Origin: Saccharomycopsis fibuligera x Saccharomycopsis cf. fibuligera
Lineage: Eukaryota > Ascomycota > Saccharomycetes > Ascoideales > Saccharomycopsidaceae
NCBI GenBank assembly: GCA_001936135.1
Contig: CP012809.1
Coordinates: 2,157,501-2,221,500, forward strand
Reading direction: 5' to 3'
Length of the DNA: 64,000 nt
Part shown: positions 20,380 through 31,711 of the stretch, in pieces
How the letters are laid out: every line of letters begins with the position of its first letter
Numbering within the stretch: the stretch's first letter is position 1
The notes under the pieces: generated by a model
What the model was told of the DNA's origin: nothing
Seen by the model: only the letters and a program-made list of their open reading frames with translations
Database searches by the model: none
Translations under genes and position numbers: made by a program

Positions 20380-20866
20380 ACGGTGTCTATAGTATTATGA
20401 ATACAAAATTTATATCTATAGATTTTGTACTGTATTACGCCAGATTTGAAATTCAGGGTGCTCTGGATAGCACTATAGCTGTAGTCATAGTTGGCCCGTG
20501 TTCTGGTTTTGGCGCTGTTAATAATCGCGGTGAGATTCTGGCTCGTTGGAATCTTAGAAATCTCAGAATTCTCTTAGAAATCGCCTTGCTGACTAAGACC
20601 GGGCAACCGGTGCTCACACCCATCTAGGCCCTGTGCTCTGACAAAAGGTCCGAATGCGTCGACGGAGTTCTGAAGCTATAAATTGCCGTCCTCTGCCCTT
20701 TTCTTTTGGGATACTCAAACATCTGTTATCAAAATATTATACTTGTTATCTATAACATCATCACTACTACTTAACACTTGAGATTCGCAAATTGCTCGCT
20801 TTCAAGATTCACGCTTCAACTTTACTTACCACTTTCAAAAACTCAACACCTCGCATTTTTTCAAGA
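20380..20866 (+). promoter_or_regulatory. TRR1 promoter
   Basis: 487 bp. It holds TGACTAA (20,590-20,596), a Yap1-type response element. Just upstream are two direct copies of TCTTAGAAATC around AGAATTCTC, a GAA/TTC-rich block resembling heat-shock or Skn7 sites. A TATAAAT element lies at 20,677-20,683. Yap1 and Skn7 are known to control TRR1 in budding yeasts, so the combination is plausible, but binding is inferred. An open frame at 20,397-20,627 is not thought to be a gene. Confidence 0.55.
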
Positions 20867-21832
20867 ATGGTTCATCATCGTGCTACTATTATTGGTTCTG
20901 GTCCAGCTGCTCACACTGCCGCCATTTACTTGACCAGAGCTGAAGTCAAAACCGCTTTATACGAAGGCCTTTTGGCCAACGGGATTGCTGCTGGTGGTCA
21001 ATTGACTACTACCACTGACATTGAAAATTTCCCAGGGTTTCCAAATGGGATTGGTGGTTCCAAATTGATGGAAGAAATGAGAGCTCAATCTTCAAGATTC
21101 GGTACCGAGATCATCACTGAAACCATTTCTAAAGTTGACTTTAGTGCCAAGCCATTCAAATTATGGACTGAATGGAACGAAGATGCTGAACCAATAACTA
21201 CTGATGCCGTTATCATTGCCACTGGTGCTAGTGCCAAGAGATTGCATTTGCCAGGTGAAGACACTTACTGGCAACAAGGGATCAGTGCTTGTGCTGTTTG
21301 CGATGGTGCTGTTCCAATCTTCAGAAACAAGCCATTGGCCGTTGTTGGTGGTGGTGACTCTGCTTGTGAAGAAGCTTTGTTTTTGACCAAGTACGGTTCT
21401 AAAGTTTACATGATTGTTAGAAAAGATCACTTGAGAGCTTCTACTATTATGCAAAGAAGAGTTGAACAAAATGACAAGTTAGAAATTCTCTACAACACTG
21501 TTTCTGTTGAAGCCAAGGGTAATGGTAAACTTTTGAATGCTTTGAGAATCAAAGACACCAACACTAATGAAGAAAGAGATTTGCAAGTCAATGGGTTGTT
21601 CTATGCAATCGGCCACACTCCAGCCACCAAGATTTTTGAAAGCCAACTTGATACTGACGAACAAGGCTACATCAAGACCATTCCAGGTTCGGCATTAACT
21701 TCTGTGGAAGGTGTTTTCGCTGCTGGTGATGTGCAAGACAAAAGATACAGACAAGCTATTACTAGTGCCGGTACCGGTTGTATGGCTGCTTTGGATGCTG
21801 AAAAGTACTTGGCTGAATCTTCTCTCGAGTAA
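20867..21832 (+). CDS. TRR1: Thioredoxin reductase
   Basis: 322 residues from the only in-frame ATG. FAD-binding [10 protein letters not shown] is near residue 10, the redox-active CAVC disulfide is at C142/C145, the NADPH-binding [12 protein letters not shown] follows, and the C-terminal [13 protein letters not shown] closes the FAD domain: a low-molecular-weight thioredoxin reductase. The enzyme reduces thioredoxin with NADPH for peroxide defence and DNA precursor synthesis. Codon bias is strong (TTG for Leu, no CTG), pointing to high expression. The frame is open upstream to a stop at 20,753-20,755. From a TTG at 20,792 it would add 25 residues rich in Lys, Ser and Thr without acidic residues, like a mitochondrial presequence (see findings). 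Confidence 0.97.
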   Translation: MVHHRATIIGSGPAAHTAAIYLTRAEVKTALYEGLLANGIAAGGQLTTTTDIENFPGFPNGIGGSKLMEEMRAQSSRFGTEIITETISKVDFSAKPFKLWTEWNEDAEPITTDAVIIATGASAKRLHLPGEDTYWQQGISACAVCDGAVPIFRNKPLAVVGGGDSACEEALFLTKYGSKVYMIVRKDHLRASTIMQRRVEQNDKLEILYNTVSVEAKGNGKLLNALRIKDTNTNEERDLQVNGLFYAIGHTPATKIFESQLDTDEQGYIKTIPGSALTSVEGVFAAGDVQDKRYRQAITSAGTGCMAALDAEKYLAESSLE

Positions 21833-22810
21833 GCAGCTCGCTAATGTTTTTCTATGTCTACTTTATTCTATTTTATTATGATTGTTTCCTTTTCTTGTCT
21901 TCGGACTTTTAGTTTTCTCTTTTTGTAATAGTTTTCCATGTCTTTTTTTTATCTTATAGTCTGTCTTAATTGCATATATATATAAACTTCTTTTTATTAA
22001 TTTCTTTACGAATCAATTTTAACATAATTTGATAAACTATTAATTTTCAAGCTCATAAACATAAACATGCTTTTTGCACTGTTTGTAGCATCATAGTTTT
22101 GCATTGAGGCACTTTTCTTTTTTTTTTCCCTTTGCGGTTTGGAAGCGCACCCCGGTTTCGTCGTCTCTGTAAATTTAGAGCTGTAGCCCCGAAGCAAAAA
22201 GATAAATAAAAGATTACTAAACTATTACGTAATAAATGTAGCGAGCAGCCTCGAGCACCATTTAATGGAGGACCTCACCTTTAACAAAAGCAGCTGATGA
22301 ATTCGTCAAAGACAGTGACGTTATATTACACTTCCCTGGGTATGCACCAACTTAACATGAGTCAAGAGTATGTAAAAATTTTAGAATTGGAGTGATTGTA
22401 GGTTTTCTTGGAATTTTTGATGTTCATCAGATTGTGTCAAAGCTGATATTCGGTTTAAATAATTGGATACAAACAAGTGATTTTGCCAGCATTATTCCAA
22501 CTTCGTCCAAACTTGGTTAATATATATAAATTATCTTATACTATTGATGGTATGTCCGTCTGCTTTTCTTTCCCAGTCAAAGTTCTAAAGGTGCATATAG
22601 TAGCAAAGTGGTGCCCCGTGCAAGAGAGTATACTGGCAGCGTGCATAAACAGCGGTTGCAGCAGAAAAATAAAAATCAAAATCCAAACAAAAAATAATTT
22701 CGATTTCGATTTTCCTGTTTTCGACTTTATTCTCTTTATCCATTGCTTCCTGTGGTTGGCGTTATACTCAGCTACTCTAGCTTTTGCCTCTCTTCATCCT
22801 CGCACCCGTC
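21833..22810. promoter_or_regulatory. TRR1 3' region and ISW2 promoter
   Basis: 978 bp between two plus-strand genes. T-rich stretches follow TRR1; the ISW2-proximal part has a pyrimidine-rich leader. An 848-bp open frame from 22,477 runs through it and on across the first intron and exon; its upstream part shows no domain and is not annotated. No RNA gene was recognised. Confidence 0.5.
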
Positions 22811-25800
22811 ATGGTATGTTTACTGCTTTTTTACTTACTCACCTATCCTGTAATATATTCTCAACATCAGATCAGTACCTTTTTCTTCTATTGAGCTCTG
22901 ACTTCATTCATGCCTCATCAATATCCTCGTTCGGTAGTCCTTCCCGCAACTTTATATTTTTTTTCTTTTTTTTTTTTAACTCAGCTTCTAAATTACTAAC
23001 GCCACAAATTATGCAGACCAGAGCAAGAGCTACCAGAACATCCAGAAGACAACAAAAGCTTGAGCAGCAAGCTGAATTATCCGATGATTCTACTAATGCT
23101 GCTGCACCTGCTGCGGAAGAAGAAGAATCTTTTGTCGATGCCGTTACTGACTTGAAATCTAACTATATTTTAGATCAAGAACCAAAACTAGAGAAACTCA
23201 AGGTACGCATTTCTTTTCTTATAATGTTATTTCTGTCAAATTTCAAACTATTATGGTATTATACAAACTGTGAAGATAGCTCATTACTGTCGCGTATATG
23301 CATATCACTAACATACTCATTTTAGGATCGGGAAGACTCCGTCAAGCGTTTCAAATATTTATTATCATTGACAGGCCTTTTCAGAGATTTCATAGACTCA
23401 AAAGTTAGAAAAGACCCTTATTTGAAGAAAGTCATTACCGAATATGAAAACACTATTGGACTCAACAAAAAATCCAAAAGAGGGAGAAAGTCAACCAGTA
23501 CGCGTCGCCGTAAGACTGAAAAAGAAGAAGACATGGAGTTGTTACATGATGAAGAAGACACGTCGGGCCAAGATACCGTTATTTCAGAATCGCCTTCTTT
23601 TATTGAAGGTAAATTGAGAGACTATCAAATTCAAGGTTTGAATTGGCTTATTTCCTTACATGAAAATTGCCTTTCCGGTATATTAGCTGATGAGATGGGA
23701 TTGGGAAAAACTTTGCAAACAATTTCATTTTTAGGATACCTTAGGTATGTTAAAGGTATCTCGGGACCTCATATTGTTATAGTGCCTAAATCAACTTTGG
23801 ACAATTGGAAAAGGGAGTTTGCCAAGTGGACTCCCGAAGTCAATGTATTTGTTTTCAAGGGTAATAAAGACGAAAGACACGAACTCATACAACAAAAGTT
23901 ATTAGCTTGTGATTTTGATGTTGTCATTACAAGTTTTGAAACTGTTATTAGAGAAAAATCAACTTTGAAGAAATTCCGTTGGCAATATATTATTGTTGAT
24001 GAAGCACATAGAATTAAAAATGAAGAAAGTTCGCTTTCACAAATTATTAGATTGTTTTATTCTAAAAGCAGATTGTTGATTACTGGGACACCATTACAAA
24101 ATAATTTACATGAGTTATGGGCATTATTGAATTTCCTTTTACCTGATGTCTTTGGTGATTCTGAAGTTTTTGATCAGTGGTTTGCTAACGAAGAAGAAGA
24201 AGACGAAGGTGCTAGCGAAGTGGACAAAGAGAAAAAAAATGAAGAAGACGCCAAAATGATTGATAAATTGCATCAAATTTTGAGTCCGTTCCTTCTTAGA
24301 AGAGTCAAAGCTGATGTTGAGAAATCATTGCTTCCAAAGAAAGAATTGAATTTATATGTTGGTATGTCTGAAATGCAAGTCAAATGGTACAAACGTCTTT
24401 TGGAAAAAGATATTGATGCAGTCAATGGTGCAGTAGGAAAACGTGAGGGTAAAACCAGACTCTTGAACATTGTTATGCAGCTTCGAAAATGTTGCAACCA
24501 TCCATACCTTTTTGAAGGTGCAGAACCAGGTCCACCCTACACAACTGACGAACACTTAGTATTCAATAGCGGTAAGTTGCAAATATTGGATAAGCTTTTA
24601 AAAAAATATCAAAAGGAAGGATCGAGAGTTTTGATTTTTAGTCAAATGAGTAGATTGCTTGATATTTTAGAGGATTATTGTTACTTGAGAGATTTTGAAT
24701 ATTGCAGAATTGATGGGTCAACTGCTCATGAGGATAGAATTAATGCCATTGACGAATACAACAAGCCAGATTCTAGCAAATTTATCTTTTTGTTGACTAC
24801 TAGAGCTGGTGGTTTGGGTATCAATTTGACTAGTGCAAATATTGTCATTTTGTATGATTCTGATTGGAATCCTCAAGCTGATTTGCAAGCTATGGATAGA
24901 GCTCACAGAATTGGTCAAAAGAAACAGGTGGAAGTTTATCGATTTGTCACTGAAAATGCAATTGAAGAAAAAGTTTTGGAAAGAGCAGCGCAAAAATTGA
25001 GATTGGATCAACTTGTTATTCAACAAGGTAGAACTCAAACCAGTGCTGCTATGCAAAAGAATAAAGTTGGTGATACAAAAGATGATTTGCTTAGTATGAT
25101 TCAACATGGGGCTAAAAAAGTTTTTGAATCGGAAAAATCCACTTTTGACTTGAATGAAGATATTGAATCGATTTTGAACAAATCTGAACAGAAAACTGCT
25201 AAACTCAATGAAAAATTCAACAAATTGGGATTGGATGATTTACAAAAATTTACATCAGATTCCAATGCATACGAATGGAATGGCCAAAATTTCCAGCAAA
25301 AAAATAAGGACAAAAATAATTCATTTTGGATCAATCCATCCAAGAGAGAAAGGAAAGAACAAACATATTCCGTTGATGGATATTATAAAGATGTTCTTCA
25401 ACAAACTAAAGCAAGTTCTTCCGGTAAGGCCCCAAAGGCCCCAAAGGCTATAAATATGCAGGATCATCAATTTTACGCCCCAGAACTTGGCGACTTATTG
25501 GATAAAGAAATGTTGTATTACAAGAAGCAAATCAACTATAAGATTACATTATCGGAAATTCCATTTGACGATGAAGAAGAAGATAAAGTCAAAAAGAGTC
25601 GCGGCAGCAAAGGTGGTAATGAATCTTCCGATTCTGACGATTATCTTGATGATAGCGAAGAAGAAATGATCAACAAAAGCAAAGAACAGCGAAAATCAAG
25701 AGAAGCTCGCAGAAAGCAAGAACAACAAAAGATTAATAAAGCTGAACCTTTGACTGCTGAAGAAGAAAAATTGAAGAAAAAATACATTGATGAAGCGTTT

Positions 25801-26652
25801 GGATCTTGGTCAAGACGTGATTTCACCAATTTTGTCCATGCTAATGCCCGATATGGTAGAGATAATCATAAAGCAATTGCTAAAGATTTAGGTAACAAAA
25901 CTACTAAAGAAGTCAGACAGTATGCTAAAGCATTTTGGGAAAATTATGAGAAAATTGAAGGCTATGCGAAATACATTTCTCAAATTGAAACCGGAGAGAA
26001 AAAATTCCAAAAGATCAATTTACAAAAAGAATTACTTGCTAAAAAGATTAATTCTTACGAAGCACCATTGCAACAATTGGCAATCCAGTATCCTCCAAAT
26101 AATTCCAAGAGAATTTACACCGAGTTGGAAGATCGGTACATTCTCGTAATGGCCAACAAATATGGTCTTTTTAGCGATAATCTTTTTGAAAAAATCAAAG
26201 AAAGCAGCAAAGAAAGTGATTTGTTCAAATTTGATTGGTTTTTCCAAAGTAGAACCGCTCAAGAATTAGGAAGAAGATGTAATACTTTATTGTTGGCGCT
26301 AACTAGAGAATTCGAGGGGCCTAATGCGTTGAAACGGAAAAGAGAAAAAAGATCAAATAATAAGGATAATGATAAGGATAAAGAATTAAAGGATACTCCT
26401 AGTGGGTCAGTATTACAGTCACCAGCTCCTCCAGTGGCAGCAGATAAGCTGGCGACCGCAAATGATGAATCTGCCAAAGGTAATGCTAATTTTAATATTA
26501 ATGAAAACGGAACAAGTATAAATAAAAACGAGGATGACGATGATGCAGCCATAACTATAGAAAGCTCCACGAAAAGAACGGCAGCTGATGTGACGGAAGA
26601 GCCTGATGTTGAGCTTGAGTCGGTGTCTAACAAGAAAAGAGCCAAGAAATAA
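22811..26652 (+). CDS. ISW2: ISWI-type chromatin remodelling ATPase Isw2, three exons
   Basis: Exons 22811..22813, 23017..23202 and 23326..26652, about 1,171 residues. The SNF2 ATPase spans about 150-640: [11 protein letters not shown] (Walker A), [11 protein letters not shown] (DEAH), [15 protein letters not shown] and the C-terminal helicase lobe with [10 protein letters not shown] and MDRAHRIGQ. Downstream are the HAND, SANT and SLIDE domains (SANT near [17 protein letters not shown] near [11 protein letters not shown]) and a disordered tail. [17 protein letters not shown] and VSESPSF-type residues before the ATPase match Isw2 rather than Isw1. Isw2 slides nucleosomes, partly to repress genes. 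The first intron begins right after the ATG; if it is not removed, an alternative ATG at 23,011 gives nearly the same protein (MQTRAR instead of MTRAR). Confidence 0.92.
22814..23016 (+). other. ISW2 intron 1, immediately after the start codon (203 nt)
   Basis: ATG is followed directly by GTATGT at 22,814, a perfect TACTAAC branch point at 22,994-23,000 and a CAG acceptor at 23,014-23,016. Splicing joins ATG in frame to ACC AGA GCA AGA. Confidence 0.75.
23203..23325 (+). other. ISW2 intron 2 (123 nt)
   Basis: Donor GTACGC (non-consensus), branch CACTAAC at 23,306-23,312, acceptor TTTTAG. It joins ...KLEKLK to [13 protein letters not shown] in phase 0, restoring the conserved ISWI N-terminal region. 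Confidence 0.9.
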
Positions 26653-26924
26653 AATTATTTAGCGTAAACACCTCAGCTTTTTAATTTTTAGCTTTTGTCA
26701 GCAGCATGTGATTTGTTTTGCTAATTGCAATGTCTTATTATAAGTTCTTTCATATTTCGACATTTTAGCTGACTTTTTTTTTTATATATTTTTTTTGCAC
26801 TTTTACGGACTACGTTTCAAAGTTTACATTTTATATTTTGTTTTTCTATTGTTTTTTCATTCATTGTTTTGTCACTTATCTACTATTTGGTTTGGTTGTA
26901 ATTTAGTTTAGTTGTTTCTCGTCG

Positions 26925-26955
<31 letters not shown>

Positions 26956-27762
26956 CTTTTCACTTGTCCATTATTATTATCATTTTCTCCTCATTTTATT
27001 CAATCATTCATAATGAGTCATTATTATAATGACATTGCATTATTTTTTCATTGTTTGTGTTTCGTATTATCAACTAACAAAAGGAAAATGTGCTGCTATT
27101 TTTTTTTTTTTTCGTAATTGTACTTTATTCTTCAAAACTAACATTGCTCTGTTTGAATGATTGGTAGGCACTAATTTTAACTTTAGTTAGGTAAGGATGA
27201 TGAGGGCGGGGGAGATGATTGAAGATGACTACAAACATGTCTATGAAATAAAGTGTCATTTTATAACATATGGTGATAAATGGTGGTTGGCAGTGGTTGT
27301 CAGTTTTGGGCATGTATGTTACTGGGGGGGGGGGGGGGGGGGGTAGCAATACCTATGGAGTAAGATGAGCCATATAATTTACTTTAGAGCTGAAGCTAGC
27401 CGAGCCGTCTAACCAAGCAGTTATAGTTGTCTAACAGGAAAGTTTGAAGTGAAAATATTCAGAGTTAACAGTTGAAGCAAAACAGATAGTATATTCTAAC
27501 GAATTAAGCCCAAAGATCCAGGCTAATGGCCTGAGAGGAAGAAAAAAAAAAATTCTTTAGATAATCTCCTGTTGCAATGATAGTGTGATAGCGAAATTTA
27601 TTCCCAATACTCGAAGATAAGTATGCTAGAACAAACGTAGCAAGCGATTTGCTGAACACTAATATTTTAAAAGTTTCATGTCACATTTATATATCATTAA
27701 TACTATCGCCATACCATTATATAAACAGTAAACTCACTGAAAAGATTATATTGGCATAAATT
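26653..27762. other. Intergenic region with homopolymer tracts
   Basis: 1.1 kb without a supported gene. It includes a 29-nt T tract (26,925-26,953) and a 20-nt G tract (27,324-27,343). T-rich sequence just after ISW2 is probably its 3' UTR. Confidence 0.6.
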
Positions 27763-28564
27763 ATGATCCAAGACTCTACCGTTGATCTTGATAAGGTAAT
27801 AGCGCTTCGCAAGAAATATAATCTAAGCTACAACAACAGATCAAATTACTCAAAGCTTTAAAAACAAACAATACCAATAGCATAAATAGAGCCTAATGAA
27901 GAGAGAAATAACCAACAACAAGCTGACAAAACTGCCAAGCAGATAAATTTAATACTATTTGAGATATAATTGTATTTTTATTTTCTTTTTCTTGGCGCTG
28001 ATGGCGTTGGTTTTCCTGTTCTTTTATACTTGACAGCAGCTAATATCCGCACCATTGGTATTATCGATCCAGACACGGTTGATGTCTCCAATTTGCATCG
28101 TCAACAACATCTAGAGTTGGCAAATATAAAGCAGAAAGTGCTAAAGCTTACTTGAGTAGTATCGCGGAATATATTACCCTTTTTAACGCGCTATATTGGG
28201 AAATTGATAACAATGTATTTTGTGGCCATAATTTAAACAGATATAGTTTCATTAATGCTGTTGATCAAGTCCCTGCAAAAGATATTGCCTCTTAATATTG
28301 CTTCAGCAACAATGTAGGTAGCAAAAGCAAAGACATTATTATAGACTGCCATCTAAAAGAGCACTATAATGTGGCCCATTTGGATGAGGTTGTTCATTTA
28401 CCATTAGCACGGCTACAAAGAATTGCCACTGTTAGTGAATTACTTGAAGTTTTAAAAAAAGCTGTTGTCAAAGGAGGAAATGTGTTGTAATTTGCAGATT
28501 TGGAAAAGATTCAAGAGTTATGACAAAGGTTCCAAAGAACAAAATTGAATTTTTTCAGCTTTGA
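27763..28564 (+). pseudogene. UBA4 pseudogene (E1-like Urm1-activating enzyme / rhodanese)
   Basis: Remains of a Uba4/MOCS3-type gene. An ATG at 27,763 opens a short frame that soon stops. At about 27,985-28,115 the ThiF/E1 nucleotide-binding region is clear: [13 protein letters not shown] (for the usual GAGGLG), then [17 protein letters not shown]. After a frame change come [12 protein letters not shown], a stop and then the C-terminal rhodanese domain, KDIIIDCHLKEHYNVAHLDE followed in another frame by the active-site-like CRFGKDSR, ending at TGA 28,562-28,564. The middle of the E1 domain, including the catalytic cysteine region and zinc-binding CxxC pairs, is missing. Uba4 activates Urm1 for tRNA wobble-uridine thiolation. 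A working copy is expected elsewhere in the genome. Confidence 0.82.
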
Positions 28565-28640
28565 TAAATATCTTTCCTGTCGTGTCATACCTTTAACTAT
28601 CATCATTCGCTCAAAATGCAGCGACGAGCTGTTGCAAACT

Positions 28641-28677
<37 letters not shown>

Positions 28678-29454
28678 CATAATCAAACGTTTTCTCTGAC
28701 CAATCGCCTGCCTTTTATATTTTTACCTAGTGTAGCGCCTCTATTTGCCAATTTTTCACTTTCGGAGATTGGTCTGTACTCTAAATATGTTCATATTATA
28801 GCTTTCTATGCAATCTCGGTGCACAAGGGTTCAACACCCTCATAAAGTTAAATCGACTTTGTTGTAATGATTATTTTCCAACTACCGTCTTACCTTTCTA
28901 TTATTAATATATAACTGTTTTATTACTCATTTAGAAAATAAGTATAGTCTTTTAATATATATTTTAGGTGAATATTCAGTCCTTCTTATGCTGGTTATTT
29001 CATCTTTGTTATTCATGAATATGTTTTGCAAATCAAGAAATGACGGAGAAATGAAGAAAAAAAAAAAAAATCGAGATAATTGAATAGCGGAAAGCACAAT
29101 GCTGCAAACCAAAAAATAAAAAAAATAAAAAAAATAAAAAAAAAGGAAATTGGAAAAATATGGGCAGAAATCATTAGTACATTAGTGCATTAGTTACTGA
29201 CAATTCAAAAATTGAATTTTTTCTTTTTTTATCGATGAAATGGGCACGAGCTGGTTTGGAAAGAGAATCCGTGTTTTTATAAAGGTGAAAAGAAAAAAAA
29301 AAAACAGGAGCAGATAAGGAATAATTTAAAGTACTAGAAGATGTTAAGGAAGCAGAAATAATGAGTTGGATTTTTAAAAAAAAGTAAAATAGAAACAAAC
29401 TTAGAAGTAAATAGATTTGAGCAAATATAGAAAAAAAAAATAATAAATACATTT
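28565..29454. other. Intergenic region, T36 tract
   Basis: 890 bp of AT-rich sequence with an uninterrupted 36-nt T tract (28,642-28,677) shortly after the UBA4 relic and A-rich repeats (TAAAAAAAA) near 29,115-29,145. The last ~250 bp are probably the GGA 3' UTR. No gene is supported. Confidence 0.55.
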
Positions 29455-31362
29455 TTAGCTGAAATCTTGTGATACATAAACTCCTTGTTCTTCGACATCA
29501 TCACCATCAATTTTGTAATTCACTTTCCATTTGAATTTAATTGTACTGACTGCAATATCAGCATTAGCACCGGTCACTTTAGCTAATTGCGTAATACCAT
29601 TTGAGCTCATCGCTAGCAAGAAATTATTTGATTGAGGATTAAGTTCTAGCTTGTATTGTTTAGGGACAGCTAGAAGAAAAGTTAAATTTGAGACGTTTTT
29701 AAGGGATAAATTGGAAAAGACAAAGCTAAGGTGAACTTCACTGTTGGAAATTTTGCTTGGAGCATATGCAATTTTCAAATTTGAAGAAGTGTGAATAATA
29801 GTAGCATTTCCCGTAGTGTTTGTCGAAATCCCCCCAGGCAATGATTGATTAGACTGAAGCGTATGTTGTGCATTCAAAGCTTGGGATTGCTGGAATGGTG
29901 ATCCTTGGTTCAATGGTGAATTTGAAATAGCGTCCAAATTTTGTAATTGAGTGAAAGATTCAATCGCTGTGGTGTTTGAAGTGTTGGCTTGAAATTGTGG
30001 AGGTGGTGTAGGCGTGTTTTGGGATAAAGATGGTCCTAAAGAAATTGGACCAGTATTGCCGCCAAGATTCAAGCCTCCTAAAGAGGTTCCAACACCATTA
30101 TTGTTGTTATTGGAAGACAAGTCAAGGTCACCCAACAAGTCAATCAAAGAATCAGAATTTTGAGGCGTACTATTATTGTTGTTTCCGGTGCTTGACGCTG
30201 ATACACCTGCAGCTGGATTTGCATTATTGTCATCATCATCAAAATCAATCAAGTTGGCCTCACCAGATGCATTGACATTGATCTTTGACGCGCCCACCAA
30301 GTCTTTACCTTTAATTAAGCCATATTTCTCAATTAACAAGTTGATTGTATCGTTAAGTTTCAACAAATCAGCCACTGCTTCATGATCATCTTGCTCCTCA
30401 GCAACTATTTTTGTAAGCACTGGCTGTGCAACTTTTAATGACGAGTACAACTCTTCTAAAGTTTCATTAGTACTTGCATTTGCATCTGCTTCATTGTAAT
30501 TGTTGACCATATCGGAAAACACCTCCATTTTTCCCTTAATTTTGCTAATATCTTCAGCAACTTTTTGTTTTGTCAATTCATTCAATTTCTTATCTTCTTG
30601 GAATCCACTCATGATCTTCATTAACTTGTTTGCTTCTTTCAAATCTTCTGGTCTCCCTCTTCTAATTAATTCCTGCAATTTTGCCGATTGTGCAAGTCTC
30701 TCTTCTTTTTGGATATCTTCCACAGATTTCAAATTATCAGATGGATTGAGTACGGCAATTTCGGATCTGTTAATTTCGGGGAAAATATACCCTTTGTAAG
30801 AAAGCAATCTATGCATATCTCTAATGAATCCCAAGTCTTTCTTGTATCTAGAATTTTTGCATATCGTTTCATTCCATTCTTCGATCTGAGTCAAAATCAA
30901 TCTCTGCACCTTATTATATTTATGTGGTGGTCTTTCCGGGAACCTCTTCACCAATTCATTCAAGAATTCTTTTCTAGAAATCTGCAAATGAAATGGATAG
31001 CCACAATTTTTCACTAAGCAGTCCAACAATGTCAAAGCATTGACCCCCACAAACGGGTCCCTGTCATTGACAAGTTTGACTACCGTCATCGCTGCTTCAC
31101 GAGGAGCATTACCTTGCTTCTCATTGACAAGGTCGGCAATTTCGAAATTGAGAGCTAAATCAGCCTCACTAGCCTTACATGATCTATCTATATTATATTG
31201 GTTAGCCGGAAGATACTTTCAAAAATATAACATAACATGATGTAAAATATAATAGGGGCACAAGTAGATTCATGATACGATAAACAAAAACTAAGTGCAA
31301 TGCAGCGACATACAAATTCTTCTAACGAGCTTAGAAGGCCCACTTCCTTCATAGAAAGACAT
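29455..31362 (-). CDS. GGA clathrin adaptor (VHS-GAT-GAE), two exons
   Basis: Exons complement(join(29455..31187,31314..31362)), 593 residues. Exon 1 is MSFYEGSGPSKLVRRI; after splicing, (Y)RSCKASEADLALNFEIADLVNEKQG completes the start of the VHS domain, which continues with LLDCLVKNCGYPFHLQISRKEFLNELVKRFPERPP, the hallmark of Gga1/Gga2. The GAT domain (about 170-285) binds Arf-GTP and ubiquitin. A disordered hinge carries LIDFDDDD and LIDLLGDLDL clathrin-box-like motifs. A gamma-ear (GAE) domain ends the protein. GGAs sort cargo at the trans-Golgi toward endosomes. Whether this is the only GGA gene here is unknown, so no number is given. It shares a 349-bp divergent promoter with CNL1. Confidence 0.92.
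31188..31313 (-). other. GGA gene intron (126 nt)
   Basis: Donor GTATGT (31,313 downward), branch-like GGCTAAC (31,201-31,207 complement), acceptor TATAG. Phase 1 join recreates the VHS N-terminus in line with yeast Gga2 (LLRKIQRACR in that protein, KLVRRIYRSCK here). Confidence 0.88.
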
Positions 31363-31711
31363 ATTTGCAATATATCTAAACGGCAAATTATATTTTGAGT
31401 TTTGCTGAAAACTGAGATAACTAGGCTCAAATGTACACTCAGTATCTCATCAAAGACAACACATTGCCAGCACTCTAGTAATAACGATAGCTTTGTACAG
31501 CGCTTGAAATCGCCGCTGGCAATTGGCGCTGTGGCACCGGCAGGGTAAAATTGGAGAGATCTCAGGTGCCAGTGCCACGGATTCTACACGCCAAACAAGC
31601 AGGCACTTGAGACATTGATAATGATGATGTTGATGGGTTAATAATGATAGACACCACAGAAATAGATAAATATATATATATATATTTGTCCGCAATATAT
31701 TGAAAGATACA
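31363..31711. promoter_or_regulatory. Divergent promoter GGA/CNL1
   Basis: 349 bp. A run of TATATATATATATAT at about 31,671-31,686 lies 25-40 bp upstream of the CNL1 ATG. The middle part, 31,500-31,610, is more GC-rich with GCCGCTGGC and GGCGCTGTGGC. Confidence 0.45.

Noticed and set aside
20397-20627. 76-codon frame with ATG upstream of TRR1
   Set aside because: Occupies the TRR1 promoter, composition not protein-like, no recognised domain.
22477-23010. Long frame running into the ISW2 N-terminus
   Set aside because: A complete intron (GTATGT, TACTAAC, CAG) lies within it and the upstream part is low-complexity without homology.
31350-31352. ATG at 31,352 as start of the GGA gene (MKEVGLLSS)
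   Set aside because: Its frame joins the acceptor in the wrong phase; the ATG at 31,362 gives the family-like KLVRRI sequence in phase.
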